In this document: positions 36,317 through 47,592 of the stretch, piece after piece
Numbering within the stretch: the first letter of the stretch is position 1
How the letters are laid out: every line of letters begins with the position of its first letter
NCBI RefSeq assembly: GCF_014805685.1
Contig: NC_060902.1
Span: 3,649,286 to 3,713,285 of the forward strand
Source of the DNA: Silurus meridionalis
Taxonomy: Eukaryota > Chordata > Actinopteri > Siluriformes > Siluridae
Length of the DNA: 64,000 nucleotides
Direction of reading: 5' to 3'
Position numbers and translations under genes: made by a program
The notes under the pieces: model-generated
The model's database searches: none
What the model saw: only the letters and a program-made list of their open reading frames with translations
What the model was told of the DNA's origin: nothing

Positions 36317-38103
36317 GTTGATTGAAAGACCAGAAAACATACACGGGTTTATGATAGTGCAAAAGTTTTGTTTGCCTTTAAATGGAATTATAAAATGCTT
36401 GCTTTTAGCAGATTTAATTTAGCTTTGACAGATTTCCTTTGGCTTGGATCCATAAAGGTTTTTGCGACGCATATATTCGCTCATGCATGATTTTTTATTC
36501 AGAACGTTCTATGCTTTTTTTTTTTTCTGCCTTCAAATTTTGTAATTTACTTTTTTCTTTTTTTTTGTACTAGCTCTACCATTTCCTGCATCTTCCAGTG
36601 TGCGTAAGTCCTTGTGATCTGCTTGTACTGTATGTGTGGTGTGTGTATTAGTTGACCAGGACCCTATCTTCGATGCCTCGAAGTCATAATTGCACCAACC
36701 GTGACTGCTGTCATAGTTCATAACACTCTGTGTACCCACAGCTTCAGTACACACCCACACACAGAAACAAGGTCCTGCTGACTTTTTTCCACCATAGCAG
36801 CTTCTCTGCTGGAACTTTATTTGAAGTTATGCACAGCTACAAACGATAGATCGAAGGCAGCTTTTGCAGGTGAACTTGTGAGGGAGGCTCATTTGGTCAG
36901 CTGACTCGAGAGAAAAAAAAAAAAGCTACAGCTCAGCTACAAGAGCAAGGTCAGTTAATTTCATTTCACTGTGTTGTGTAATGATTGGCCATTATCTGTT
37001 CTTGGAAGCGATCATGTGATCTTTCAGAGCATATTTAATTAAGCAGACCAGACTTTACATCTTGGGTATGTCTCTGTTTGACCAAATTAATTCTTCAGCT
37101 TGGTCATTTTTTTTTCTCTCTCTCAGAACAAGTATACTCTCAGTTAGAAGGTGTGAAGGTCAGAACCTTGAGGTTAATTGATTCGATCTGCTTCTATTCT
37201 ATATATAAAGTGCAATTTGACAGTGAAGGCTTTTTGACAATGAAGCATTGTCAGAGATCGGAAATAAATTATAAAAATGTCTCCTACTTCACCCAATTTT
37301 TTTGTTAACACTAGGTATTGTGATTATAAATGATTGCCTTTCTGCAGGTGCATATCATACATCCAAACAAGTGTGTTAGACGGATGTGCACTATGAGTAT
37401 ATTGTGAATAAGAGGCATGGATGAGTGCAGGAACGTTCTAGGATAAGTCAGATATAAAAGAGATTTTCTATGCAACGGTGCGAGTTGGACGTAAACTTGT
37501 TTTGGGAAAGGTATCTATGATTTAGCAATCACAACAACAGGAAAAGTAAAGAAAATTATTTATAATATTTCTAGCATTTTTCTTTGCTAAAAAAGCCACA
37601 TAGAAGGTTTTTACTGATCCAAACGATGTCAAAAACACGGCAGGCCTGAAAATGGATTTAAAAAAGCTTTCATTGATTGTTCAAAAATGCAATAAAGGCA
37701 ATTACAGGTTTACATGTAGGCTCAGTTGATTTCAGGGGAGTTTCCTCTACAAACTAAATGTTCCCAAAGAAAGCTTTACTATATAAATAGTTTAAAATAC
37801 ACAAGTGTCTATGTAAGTTTTTGCTATAGTAATAAGTAATAAGTATATAATGTATTTACCCATACATACTCATATATATGATACATTTAGACCACAAATT
37901 TGCCTTTTAACCAGTATAAGTCTATAACACATTTAAACAAAATATATATTAAGTGTAATAATTGTGTACAATTTATTTATTTATGTAGATATTGATATCA
38001 AGACCTATTACCCGAATACCTGTTAAAGGTGCAATAGAAATAATATTGAATTGAACTGAATGTGCTCTGCTGTCCAAAAATATAATCTAAACTAAAAGAG
38101 AAT

Positions 38104-38262
38104 AAGTACATTGGCTTAGTGGTTAAGGCATAGGACTTTGGATCTGAAGGCCACAAGTTCAAATCCAGGCCACACCAAGCTGCCACTGCTGGGCTCTTGA
38201 GCAAGCCCCTTAATCCTTAACTGCTTGTAAGGTTTGTTGCAGTTGTAAGGTAATATAATGTA
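38104..38262 (+). mobile_element. tRNA-derived SINE
   Basis: A-box-like ttggcttagtggttaaggca, B-box-like ggccacaagttcaaatcc, and the core aagctgccactgctgggctc then ttgagcaagccc. This copy best preserves the tRNA-like head. The tail is shortened. Confidence 0.8.
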
Positions 38263-38309
38263 ATGTACATGAGCTTAATGCATACATGAATATATCCTGT
38301 AGTATAATG

Positions 38310-39097
38310 TACCGTTTTTTTTCGGACTATAGGTGGCTACTTTTTTCCCACGTTTTGAACCCCGCGGCTTAAACAACGAAGCGGCTAATTTATGGATTTT
38401 TCCTGGGTTTTTCCCGGTTTTACGAACTTCAAGCCAAAAAACTGAGCGACATAACATTAGACCAATGAAATTGCCGAACGGAAACAAAAAAACGCACCTC
38501 ACCTGTGTTCTGAGCTGCACGGCATCGGGAGAAAAAACTTCCATCGGTGGTGATTTTTAAACTCACGACGATGCCAAAAGAAAAACTCCAGAGAGAAATA
38601 GTTGTGAAAGGAAGGAGGAAGACAGTGAACAATGACTTTCTTGGTAGGCTACTGTTTAAATACAAGCCATTCTAACGCGTTGAGTCTGGGTGAAGGGAGA
38701 GCTCGCTAACTCCAGTTGCAACAGAAATCATATAAGCACAGACAGGTTTCCAAAACTCGTGCTTTTATTTTTCTTGGCAACAGCTTTACGGGTTAGTCAA
38801 AGAAACTTAGAAATGAGCATCAGAAAATAATGACATATTCCTCAGTCTTGCACACGTGCAGTAATACCGGGAAAAAGCGGCAGCAGGCTATTCCCAAAAT
38901 GCTGCTCTGTTCTTAAAGGAGCCACAACATATTTTACCCTTTACACCGTGTAACAGACACTGTTTTTCGTTAAAGCCTGTGTAAAGTTCATTAGTTTCAG
39001 TGTAGACAGGCTTATTTATGTTCAAAATAAAAATTTTGTCAAATTCAGTGGGTGCGGCTTATATATGGGTGCGCTTAATAGTCCAGAAAATACGGTA
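38310..39097 (+). mobile_element. Non-autonomous DNA transposon (ccgtattttcggac ends, TA target)
   Basis: The left end (ccgttttttttcggactata) and right end (ttaatagtccagaaaatacgg) are inverted repeats flanked by TA dinucleotides (38310-38311, 39096-39097). Subterminal gcggctta and gtgcggctta motifs repeat near both ends. A short frame near 38570 begins MPKEKLQRE and might be the head of a transposase, but it stops quickly. TA targeting suits pogo/Tigger or Tc1 types; the family is not settled. Confidence 0.7.
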
Positions 39098-39255
39098 GTC
39101 TAAGTTTTAAAGTATGTCCATCTTCATAATATCTATCGACTAACAGATATTTTTCAGTGATATGGGTGAAAGTAATAATCATAAATCATAATACTTCATT
39201 AGCACATCATTGCTTACTAAATAAAAAGATAATTCTAGCACCGATTATGCTCTTT

Positions 39256-39299
39256 AGTGAAACGTGATGTGTTTTGTCTTTACACCGCATATCTTTTCA

Positions 39300-39371
<72 letters not shown>

Positions 39372-39413
39372 TAAAGATATGCAGCGTAAAGACAAAACAC
39401 ATCACGTTTCACT
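39256..39413. repeat. Long hairpin: 41-bp inverted repeats around a (TA)n core
   Basis: Arms 39256-39296 and 39373-39413 are reverse complements at 39 of 41 positions. They start with agtgaaacgtgatgtgtttt. The loop is a (TA)n array (39304-39366). Both mismatches are transitions. It looks like a foldback MITE or the outcome of palindrome formation. Confidence 0.85.
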
Positions 39414-39814
39414 TCAAATTAAAGAAAAGAAAAATGAAATACACTTGGCAATCGTTTCTTTTCAGAAGTTTTCTTCTTTTTTGAATCTTAAACCTTCAGC
39501 CATATATTGAGTCATTCGACAGACAAAAGGATTCCTGAGGGGTCTCTCAGCCGCTGTTGTCGTGCATTAAACTTACAATGGTAATTATTCTGACTGGCTT
39601 TCGCTCACAAATCAATCTCTCTTTGTTGCACTCCGAAGAATCTGTCGGGAAATTAAGGCTTACGACGAGCTCTGCAAAAGCAAAAAGGATAGGGTCAGCA
39701 TCTTGAGCTGGGGAGGGAACATGCCTCAGATCGACACGTACAACCTGTTCCCTCGAGTCGAATGAAATGTGTCATATGTGTATTGTTATTTTCTCTGTTA
39801 ATTGGCAGTGACTT

Positions 39815-39902
<88 letters not shown>
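39815..39902 (+). repeat. (GATA)n microsatellite
   Basis: About 21 perfect GATA tetranucleotides. Confidence 0.97.
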
Positions 39903-40747
39903 ACATTTTTTAACCATTAAGAAAATTTCAGAGTACAAGAAACAAAACTAAATATATAAAGAAATTGACAAATATATGAAATATTCTCTATATACAAATG
40001 TATTTGAAAATACAAAAGGTGCTAATGAAAAAACATATTGTACAAAATATATTTCAAATAATATTGCACATAAAGGCTATAAGTAGTAGACACAAGCATA
40101 AAAAATACTTGAAAAGGAACAATGAGTTTACATTGCCTACTTTATTAGTTTTAGAATTGATTTTAAAAGGAAGAATTCAACCTTGCAAAATAAAAAAGCA
40201 TGTCAGAGTAAATGGATGAGATTAGTTTCTGTCATCATTCAGCTTCAAGGTCAATACCTGAGCTGTTGAGCCGATACGTCTGTTGCCAAAGGAGGAGTTG
40301 AATCAATTGTAAATTCTTTAATTTAATAAGTGCATCATTTATAAGAATAACATAAGGCACCAGATAGAACAACAGTACAATGAGTCAATTGTACATTACG
40401 ATATAAAAATACAATTCAACATTGTCAATGTAAAAATGCTGTACAGTAGAAATTGCAACGCAATGCAAAGTTACTTTTTTGTTAAACTAATAAAGTTAAA
40501 ACTATTTAAATATTTTTTTTTCCCAGTAATGTTTCATTCCTTTTTAAACACACTAATGCCAATGTTAATCTTTTTTTCAGTATAGATGTATAGATTATGT
40601 AAAATTAAAAAATTCAAATAGAGGGCTAATGAAATGCAGAAAGCAATGTATATAAATAAATGAATCTAATATCTATAAATATACATATAAAAATACAAAT
40701 ACAATAAACATATTTTACAATATGCACTATATGTATAAATAACAAAT

Positions 40748-41342
40748 ACAGTTGTCCCCCTTATATTGGGGTAGTTGCCAAAACCGACCCCGAAAAACTA
40801 ATTTTCGCAATAAATGACAGTTGCAAGATTATAGCGAGATAAACTTTTTGTACATTCAGAAATATCACATTTATAGTGAGTACTGTAGCGTAGCCTATGC
40901 ATAGTTTCTCTGTTTGTTTATTGGTTGAAGTGTCCTATGATGTCAAAAAAGAGGCTGAGTTAAACATCCACGCCACTGCACTGCAGAAGTACGTCTTCAA
41001 CTCCGCCCTTTTTTTGATATCAGAGAATACTACAACCAATTAATAAGCGGAAACCTACGTTTTTTTGTAATGCTACTCATTTCTTATGATTTGTAAACAA
41101 CACGATGTGTTCTTTGTCTCGGGTAAATTTATGATAACACTGTACAGTATTTTAGTTATACTTTTACTTCATTTTATAATTGTTAATTATATTATTATTA
41201 ATAAATTACTTTATTTCAACATAAAAACAATTCACTATAAATTTAGATTTTTATAAACCAAATTAAAAGATGTGCCAAACTGAAAATCGTGATAAAGTGG
41301 GACTGCGAGATTCGCCCCACGATGAATCGAGGGATGACTTTA
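40748..41342 (+). mobile_element. Possible non-autonomous DNA transposon
   Basis: Left end acagttgtccccc and right end gggatgactttaat are imperfect inverted matches. Internal ttcgcaataaatgacag on the left is mirrored by gaaaatcgtgataaagtgg on the right. It has an AT-rich centre and no transposase frame. The class is uncertain. Confidence 0.55.
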
Positions 41343-41604
41343 ATACAGTATAAGGTGCGAATGTAAAGTTAAACATGAAAGGGTATCTTTTAAAAATTGA
41401 GCTTAACAGTACAAAAAGGCAACATGAGGTAGAATGTTGTAATACATATGTTATTTATAGTTACATGCAATGTTCTTGAAAATCCACTCAGACTTTTTTG
41501 TGTTGGAAAGCTCATGTCAAAAGATAACGTGTTTAAACTTGACCTAATTTTTTAATATTCTATAGCTGCCAAATAGAATAATACAAGAATCCCCATTATA
41601 ATGC

Positions 41605-41905
41605 CACTCTATGAAGATTTCAGATCTTCAAAAAGAAGATGCCGACCCTGCGAAGATCCTGAGGTAGCTAGAGGTTGCACCCAGCTCCTGTTGTGTCCCA
41701 CCTCATTAAGATTTCAGACCTTCAAAAAGAAGATGCTGACCCCACGAGGATCCTGAGGCATCTGGAGGTTTTGTTAGCTCCAGTTAAAACAAAAACTACA
41801 TGAAGATTTCAGACCTTCGAAGAGAAGATGCCGACTCCATGAGGATTCCGAGGCATCTAGAGGTTGCACCAGCTCCAGTTGGATCCCACTTCATGAAGAT
41901 TTTAG
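41605..41905 (+). repeat. Three-unit minisatellite, about 100-bp unit
   Basis: Three head-to-tail units each contain atttcagaccttc-like, agaagatgccgac-like, gaggatcctgaggcatct-like and gaggttgcacc-like segments, with 80-90% likeness by eye. A partial fourth unit (catgaagattttagacgtt) follows. It lies upstream of the LINE-type tail at 42190 and may be part of the same element. Confidence 0.75.
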
Positions 41906-42189
41906 ACGTTAACCTTAAACGTTAAACAACCTCTTGAACAATACTTGAAAAAACATTCTACATATGCTTTTTTTTCCATCATTAAACATTTAAAGGATAT
42001 GTCGAATATGTAATGATCTCAGATGTTGAGCTAATTTATTGCTCAGGAGCACCTGGTTTCACAACTCCTACTGAATGTAGAAGACCATAGAAAGGACACA
42101 TACTCCAGTGCTCGTGATATTTCTCACTCTCCAGTGTTTGTAATGTTTTTATAATTTATTATCACACTTTTGGTGTCACCTAAATGAGA

Positions 42190-42395
42190 AATGAGAATCT
42201 GGTTCCTCTCAATACCATCAAAAGAAGTTTTTTCTTTGCCACAATTGCTCCAGGTTTGCACATCGGCCATAAATACACAAAAATTACGTGAATTGTGTTC
42301 TATAATTCTTATTCTTTGTAAAGCTGCTTTGAGACACTGTGAAAAGCGCTATAGAAATAAAGTTGAACTGAATTATAATGTCGAAATATTGAACC
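42190..42395 (+). mobile_element. Retrotransposon 3' tail (plus orientation)
   Basis: Includes tctggttcctctcaatacca and ttttttctttgccacaattgc, then gtaaagctgctttgagacac and gaaaagcgctatagaaataa, ending in a gttgaactgaatt-type run. The gaaaagcgctatagaaataa block is the reverse complement of the block at 42845, showing two copies in opposite orientation. Probably a LINE or LINE-dependent tail. Confidence 0.65.
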
Positions 42396-42819
42396 ACAGA
42401 TCTATCTAGAATCTATAAATAGTCAGAGCTGCTGCTCTAGAAAATAAATCAGCACATTCTGGCAATTCAAACCAATCGATACCTTCTGACCAATCAGAAA
42501 TGAGAATTTAGAACCTCTGTGGTATGTACAGTATGTCTATTCTCTTCGTATGCTCTCTTTGGGATTAACCTTTAGTGAACCACCATAGGCTAGTTTGGCA
42601 TGTTTTCCTAATTAGCGAAACAGCATGCTACGTCTGTGTTCCTGTTGACAAAGCCTTTGCACATGTAAAGTGTCTCTCCAGTGAATCGCAATGTGTGAAA
42701 ATGCCTGGTGAGAGGAAACATGTGTACGTGGCATGTGAAACCAGGTCCTGAGTGGTTCCCTCACAGTGAGCTGTTAACATGAAGCCTCGACTCGGAATGA
42801 TGCTTATGAGGTGTGTGTG

Positions 42820-42900
42820 TCAAGTCAAGTCAAGTCAAGTTTATTTGTATAGCGCTTTTCACAACAGACATTGTCTCAAAGCAGCTTTACAGAAATATTA
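42820..42900 (-). mobile_element. Retrotransposon 3' tail (minus orientation)
   Basis: Plus strand: a short (tcaag)n run, then tttatttgtatagcgctttt and cattgtctcaaagcagcttt. It is the reverse complement of the tail family at 42190-42395, with the pentamer run marking its 3' end. Confidence 0.7.
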
Positions 42901-42903
<3 letters not shown>

Positions 42904-42953
<50 letters not shown>

Positions 42954-43083
42954 ATAACCCTTATCATCCACAAATTAGAGTACTGCTTATAAAGTCCTCC
43001 ATCTTGGAAAAAAAACACTTGTTTGTTTCTTGTCCTTCTAGTGGTTGTTAATATTTTAGTGATTTTAATATGAACTATAATGC

Positions 43084-43151
<68 letters not shown>

Positions 43152-43235
43152 CGTGCGCTTGTGATTGAGTATTTTAAAGCCAGAGGTAAGAGATGAGTGG
43201 GTGGTAAATGGTTTATTCTGGAGAGTAAGACATTT

Positions 43236-43269
<34 letters not shown>

Positions 43270-43383
43270 TAGTAATGCATTTTGAAAAACCCCTCCCAGC
43301 TACATCCTGCCTCTTCCAGTTGATCAGCAGGAAGACAGCCAGGTGTGTGTGTTTGTGTTTGTGTGTGTGTGTGTGTTTGTGTA
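42904..43383 (+). repeat. Cluster of (GT)n microsatellites
   Basis: Four GT arrays within 0.5 kb: 42904-42951, 43087-43147 (the longest), 43239-43266 and 43342-43383 with TTTGTG variants. Between them lies ordinary non-coding sequence. Confidence 0.95.
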
Positions 43384-43719
43384 TGTGAATGTCAGAGACA
43401 GTGTGACTTGTTGTTACTGGATACATCTTGTCATTTATTTGTTTCTCCATTGTTTATCTGGGTCGCCTGTCCACCCCTTGGGCTGTAATTGATTACGCCA
43501 GTGTTTTCACGTCCGCGCCTGTGTGAAAAATTACTCCTAGCTAGGGAAAGATTTCTGTGAAATAAACATTGATTTGTTTTCTGACTGTTGTATTCTATCG
43601 ATGATCAACTTTAAAAAGACTTGATACTCTTTCACCAGATGTTCTAGCTAACACAACTAGATTTCTAGCTGTTTTTGGAAATTGGACTGTCGCTTAACCC
43701 GCTGGTGACATACAGGGTT

Positions 43720-43990
43720 TCTGTGGAGTCTTAAAAATAATTAAAAAGTCGAAATTTTAGGCTTTAAAAAGTTTTAAATTCGCTATTTTAGGTCTTAAAT
43801 AATTTTAAAGAGGTCTTGTTTTTCCGATGTCCATGTCAAATCTAATGCTGTTGAAATGCTTACTCAACAATTTAGAATGTTTTAGTTTGTTAGTATCCAT
43901 GGTGTTGTACTTGATGTCATGATATAGGTCTTACATTTCATTCTTCAAAGTTTTAAAAAGGTCTTAAAATGTCTTGATTTGGTTTTCTGA
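43720..43990 (+). repeat. Unclassified repeat with cttaaaa motifs
   Basis: Opens acagggtttctgtggagtct and is filled with variants of gtcttaaaa and aaaagtttt on both strands, ending aaaaggtcttaaaatgtctt. The arrangement suggests a non-autonomous DNA transposon, but terminal repeats are not clear. Confidence 0.45.
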
Positions 43991-44059
43991 TTTAAAAACA
44001 AAAAAATTGCATATTTGTCACATTTAAATGACTCAAATAATCAGGATAATTGTAATATT

Positions 44060-44400
44060 ACACAACACAAACCCCTGAGTAAATACAAAATTTTTAAATG
44101 ATAATTTCATTTATTGAAAGGAAAAAAGCTGTCCAAACCTGTCTGACCCTATGTGAACAAGTAATTGCCCCCCTTCTAAATCATGAATGAACTGTAATCA
44201 ACCACATTTTTTGGATTTTGGAAATCTGATTCATTATTAGCAAATCTGATTTAGCAAACAGAAAGTTCAGAGCACTAGCATGAATTCCGTAAGAGCACGT
44301 GTTGAAAAATATATGCAAAAGAGCGACAACATGAAATCTAATATTAGGGGTAAGGAGGACAGGCTTGTGTGAGTTAAAATTCATGTCCTTTCACTCACTC
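44060..44400 (-). mobile_element. Possible Tc1-like element end
   Basis: Contains agctgtccaaacctgtctga and tatgtgaacaagtaattgcc, a phrase typical of one end of fish Tc1-like elements. The rest is not clearly recognisable and no inverted partner was found. Confidence 0.35.
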
Positions 44401-44699
44401 AATGTGTCCTTGGTCTCGAATGACTTTGTGTTTATGGCAGGAAAAGGAGCGAAAGAGCTTTGAGGTGGTGTCCTCGATGAAGCTGCAAGGCTCTGGGCTT
44501 TGTTTATTTCCACCGGCCTTTAAAGCAGGGCGATGTTTACTCTCTGTGTGTATCAGTAGTGTCCGTGAATGCGGCGGGAAACAACAACGAGGAGCTATTC
44601 TTAGCCATGTTTGTTTTTCACTGAGGTGTTGTGTCTGTGTGCTGTCAGCACAAGTGTGCTGCTGGGGTTGACCTTCATCACATGTTAGCAGTCCATGAC

Positions 44700-45251
44700 A
44701 GCCTCGATGTTTGTCTTTCCCTCTGTCTATCCATCTCTGTCCAAACTCTTTCTCTCTCTTTCAATTTCTCCCTTTCTAACACCTTCTCTACTAATCTTCA
44801 TTTCTCACTCTGTCTGTCTCTCCATTTTTCCTATTTTTCCATTTCCCTCTTTCTATCACACTCTATAAATCTCTCTCACTCGCCATCTCTTCCTTTCTCT
44901 TTCGCTCTCGCATTCCCTCTCTCTATATTTTTTTTCTCTCCCTCCCCTTTCTCTCAAACACTCTAGCAATCGTCATTTCTCTCTCCGTCTGCCATTATCT
45001 CTGTCTTTTTCTCCCCTCTTTCTTTCTGACTTTCTCTCTGCGACTGTTTCACTCTCTCTCCCCTTTCTCTCCATTACTCTCTCTGTCTCTTTTTCTCTCT
45101 CACCCTTCACTCTCGCACACTTTTGCAATCTTCATTTCTCACTCTATCTGTCTTTCTCTCCATCTTTCTAGTTCCTCTTTCTCTTATGCTCTACCAGTCT
45201 TCATTTCTCTCACTCTCTTCATCCTTTTGTTTCCTTCTTTCTCTTTCCATC

Positions 45252-45326
<75 letters not shown>

Positions 45327-45426
45327 CTCTATTTCCTTTCTCCTTACCATCTCTTTCTCTATCGCCTTTTACTCTCACACACTCTAGCAATCTCCATTTC
45401 TTGCTGAGTCTCTCTCTCTCTCTCTC

Positions 45427-45468
<42 letters not shown>

Positions 45469-45652
45469 AACCACCCTTTACTCCATCTCTTTCTTTCTAT
45501 TTCCATCTTTTACTTCACCATTCTTTCTTTCACACTCAATCAATCTCCATTCTCCAGTCTCTCTCTCATTTTCTCTTTCTGCCCCATTTCTCTCCATTTT
45601 TCTCTCTTTATTTCTCTCTATTACAAACTCTCACTTTCAATCTCTCCCTCTA
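44700..45652 (+). repeat. Pyrimidine-rich tract of about 1 kb with (CT)n cores
   Basis: Almost the whole kilobase is C/T, with pure (CT)n cores at about 45256-45319 and 45409-45468. Long serine/leucine/phenylalanine frames here are composition artefacts. It lies about 1.5 kb before the second rnf123 exon. Confidence 0.93.
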
Positions 45653-46169
45653 TAGAAAATGTATTGGTTGATGTTTTGGATTGTTGTCTTGTCTTCCTGA
45701 AGGTCTTTCTTGTCTTTCTAAAGGATTTCGCATAAGGACAATTTAATAGTTTGTTTTCATAATTTGTACTCATTTGTGTTTTGCATATAGAAACTAAACA
45801 TATTTGCACTCTAACCTGTTATTATAACAACTACGCCTTTATATTGTTTGTATTTTATAGAAATGTCACATATGCATCTTTTAATTTTGTATCTTTTATG
45901 GCGTAAAAGAATGATACTATACAAAATTTTCAACATTATGTTATACCCTACATAGTGTGCAGTTTAAGTGAATAGAGGATAATTGGGCATTTAAACAGTG
46001 TGTCAAAAAAGTACAAAAATAAATTAAATAGTAGCATAAAGGTGTCTAATGACGAACAGGAATATGTAGGTTTATAATAAAGTTTATGATTATTTCTTTT
46101 TAGTGACAGCAAATAATTTAAAACAGTGTTGGTTTGTATTATATTATATAAACATAAACATAACTATAT

Positions 46170-46636
46170 TGTCAAAGGTTTGTGGACACTGGACTGTAAG
46201 ATTTTTATGTGCATTATGAACATCCCATTCAACATTTAGTTACAATTTGCTGTTAAAATAACTTTCACTCATCTGGAAAGATGTTTCACAAAATTTTGTA
46301 GTGTGATTATGGAGATTTTTGCTCATTGTTCCACAAGGGTGTTAGTCAATTCAGGTACTGATGAAAAGTGAGAAAAACTGGGGTGTAATCAATGCTCCAA
46401 ACTATCCCAAAGGTATTTAATAGGGTTGAGGTCAGAGCGCTATAGTAGGAAATCTTCAACTCCAAACCGTAAAACATATCTTTATGGAGCTGACGTTCTG
46501 CACAGGGGCATTTTCATGCTGGAACAGGGTTATGTCATAGGAAAATGTAATGCTACAGCAAAGACGTGGTAACACAAGAATCACATATGGCTGGAAAAGT
46601 CTGGCGTGCTAATACTTTTGTCCAAAAAGAGTAAAC
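46170..46636 (-). mobile_element. Tc1/mariner-derived repeat, nearly full length
   Basis: Plus strand begins ttgtcaaaggtttgtggaca and ends gctaatacttttgtccaaaa, the two termini of the Tc1-derived family seen at 35738, in reverse orientation. The interior keeps ttgaggtcagagcgctatag and acgttctgcacaggggcatt. No intact transposase. Confidence 0.75.
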
Positions 46637-46720
46637 CGTTGAAATAATATGAAAACAATAGGTAGCTATTCCAGAGAGAAATGTTTGCTATGGTTGATAT
46701 TTTTTAACTGAAAAGAAAAA

Positions 46721-46852
46721 ACAGGAATGCAAAAAATTCATAGTTTACATTTTGATTTTTTACATAAACAAAAAAATAAATATATATATAAATATAAATA
46801 TAAGATAAATAAAAAAATCAAAATGTAAACTATGAATTTTTTGCATTCCTGT
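46721..46852. repeat. Perfect 40-bp inverted repeat hairpin
   Basis: Arm 46721-46760 begins acaggaatgcaaaaaattca; arm 46813-46852 is its exact reverse complement over 40 bases. The 52-nt spacer is A/T-only apart from a few bases. No target duplication is evident. Perfect arms imply a recent origin or a gene-conversion-type event. Confidence 0.95.
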
Positions 46853-47118
46853 TTGACTGGAGATTGAAAGTTTTTTGTTCATTTTCTTTTAAATAAACTT
46901 AACAAACATAACTCATTACTATGATATTTGTGGCATTTTGTGAGTAGATGTTGAACATGGATATTTTCCTATTGTGTTTGCATGTAGAAGTGGGTTTTTG
47001 TGGGCATTATAGGTTCCATATAGTAACATGGTGTCTGTGTGATGTAATACGCACTTTTACCTTCGGATCGTTAAACACGTGCGTATCAGTAAAGTCAAAT
47101 TTTGGTTGTGTGTTGCAG

Positions 47119-47243
47119 GATTGCTCAGGCCTCCTCTGTGCTTCTAGCAGACCCATGTTTCCAGCTGCACTCCATCCAGCACTTACTGGGACGAGGAGAG
47201 GCCAGTGCTGGAGCTGATGACAAACACTTCTCTCTGCACTCTT
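47119..47243 (+). CDS. rnf123: rnf123 exon (E3 ubiquitin ligase RNF123/KPC1)
   Basis: This 125-nt exon is bounded by a tgtgttgcag acceptor and a GTGAGT donor (GT at 47244). Its first base completes the glycine codon left by exon 3387-3471. The next 41 codons read [20 protein letters not shown], then HLLGRGE..., and finish KHFSLHS, leaving one base. Human RNF123 has the same [13 protein letters not shown] and FSLQS landmarks at this place. A short acidic/alanine segment between them (EASAGADD) differs in length and sequence from the human proline-rich stretch, a loop where divergence is expected. It probably belongs to the helical C-terminal region preceding the RING. Confidence 0.95.
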
Positions 47244-47592
47244 GTGAGTTTATCACATTTGTGTCTGTTTTTGCAGTCAACATTTATATTGTAGTCTAAT
47301 ATGCAACATAACCTTCTTAACTGACGTACAAAAACTTTATTTAACATTTTGGAGGCAAAATGAGAAGCATTTCAGACAAAATTAGTACAAGCAAGCAATA
47401 CTGCACGAGCAAGAATGCACTCATACCGAACATCAGCACAGTTGTGATACAGTTGTAGACCCGAAGTTTTTGTCTGAGTGTCTTAGCTAATCAAAGTCTT
47501 GCTGATATGCAGTGAATAGTGGTTTTATATACACACACAATACTTTAAACCAGAAATTATTATTGAGTAATTTACACCATTCAGACACATTA

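Noticed and set aside
41605..41905. Possible CRISPR array
   Set aside because: Tandem units are about 100 bp, contiguous and without unique spacers, in a vertebrate intron.
44631..45655. Ser/Leu-rich open frames in the CT tract
   Set aside because: Composition artefact of a pyrimidine tract; frames appear in parallel in more than one phase.
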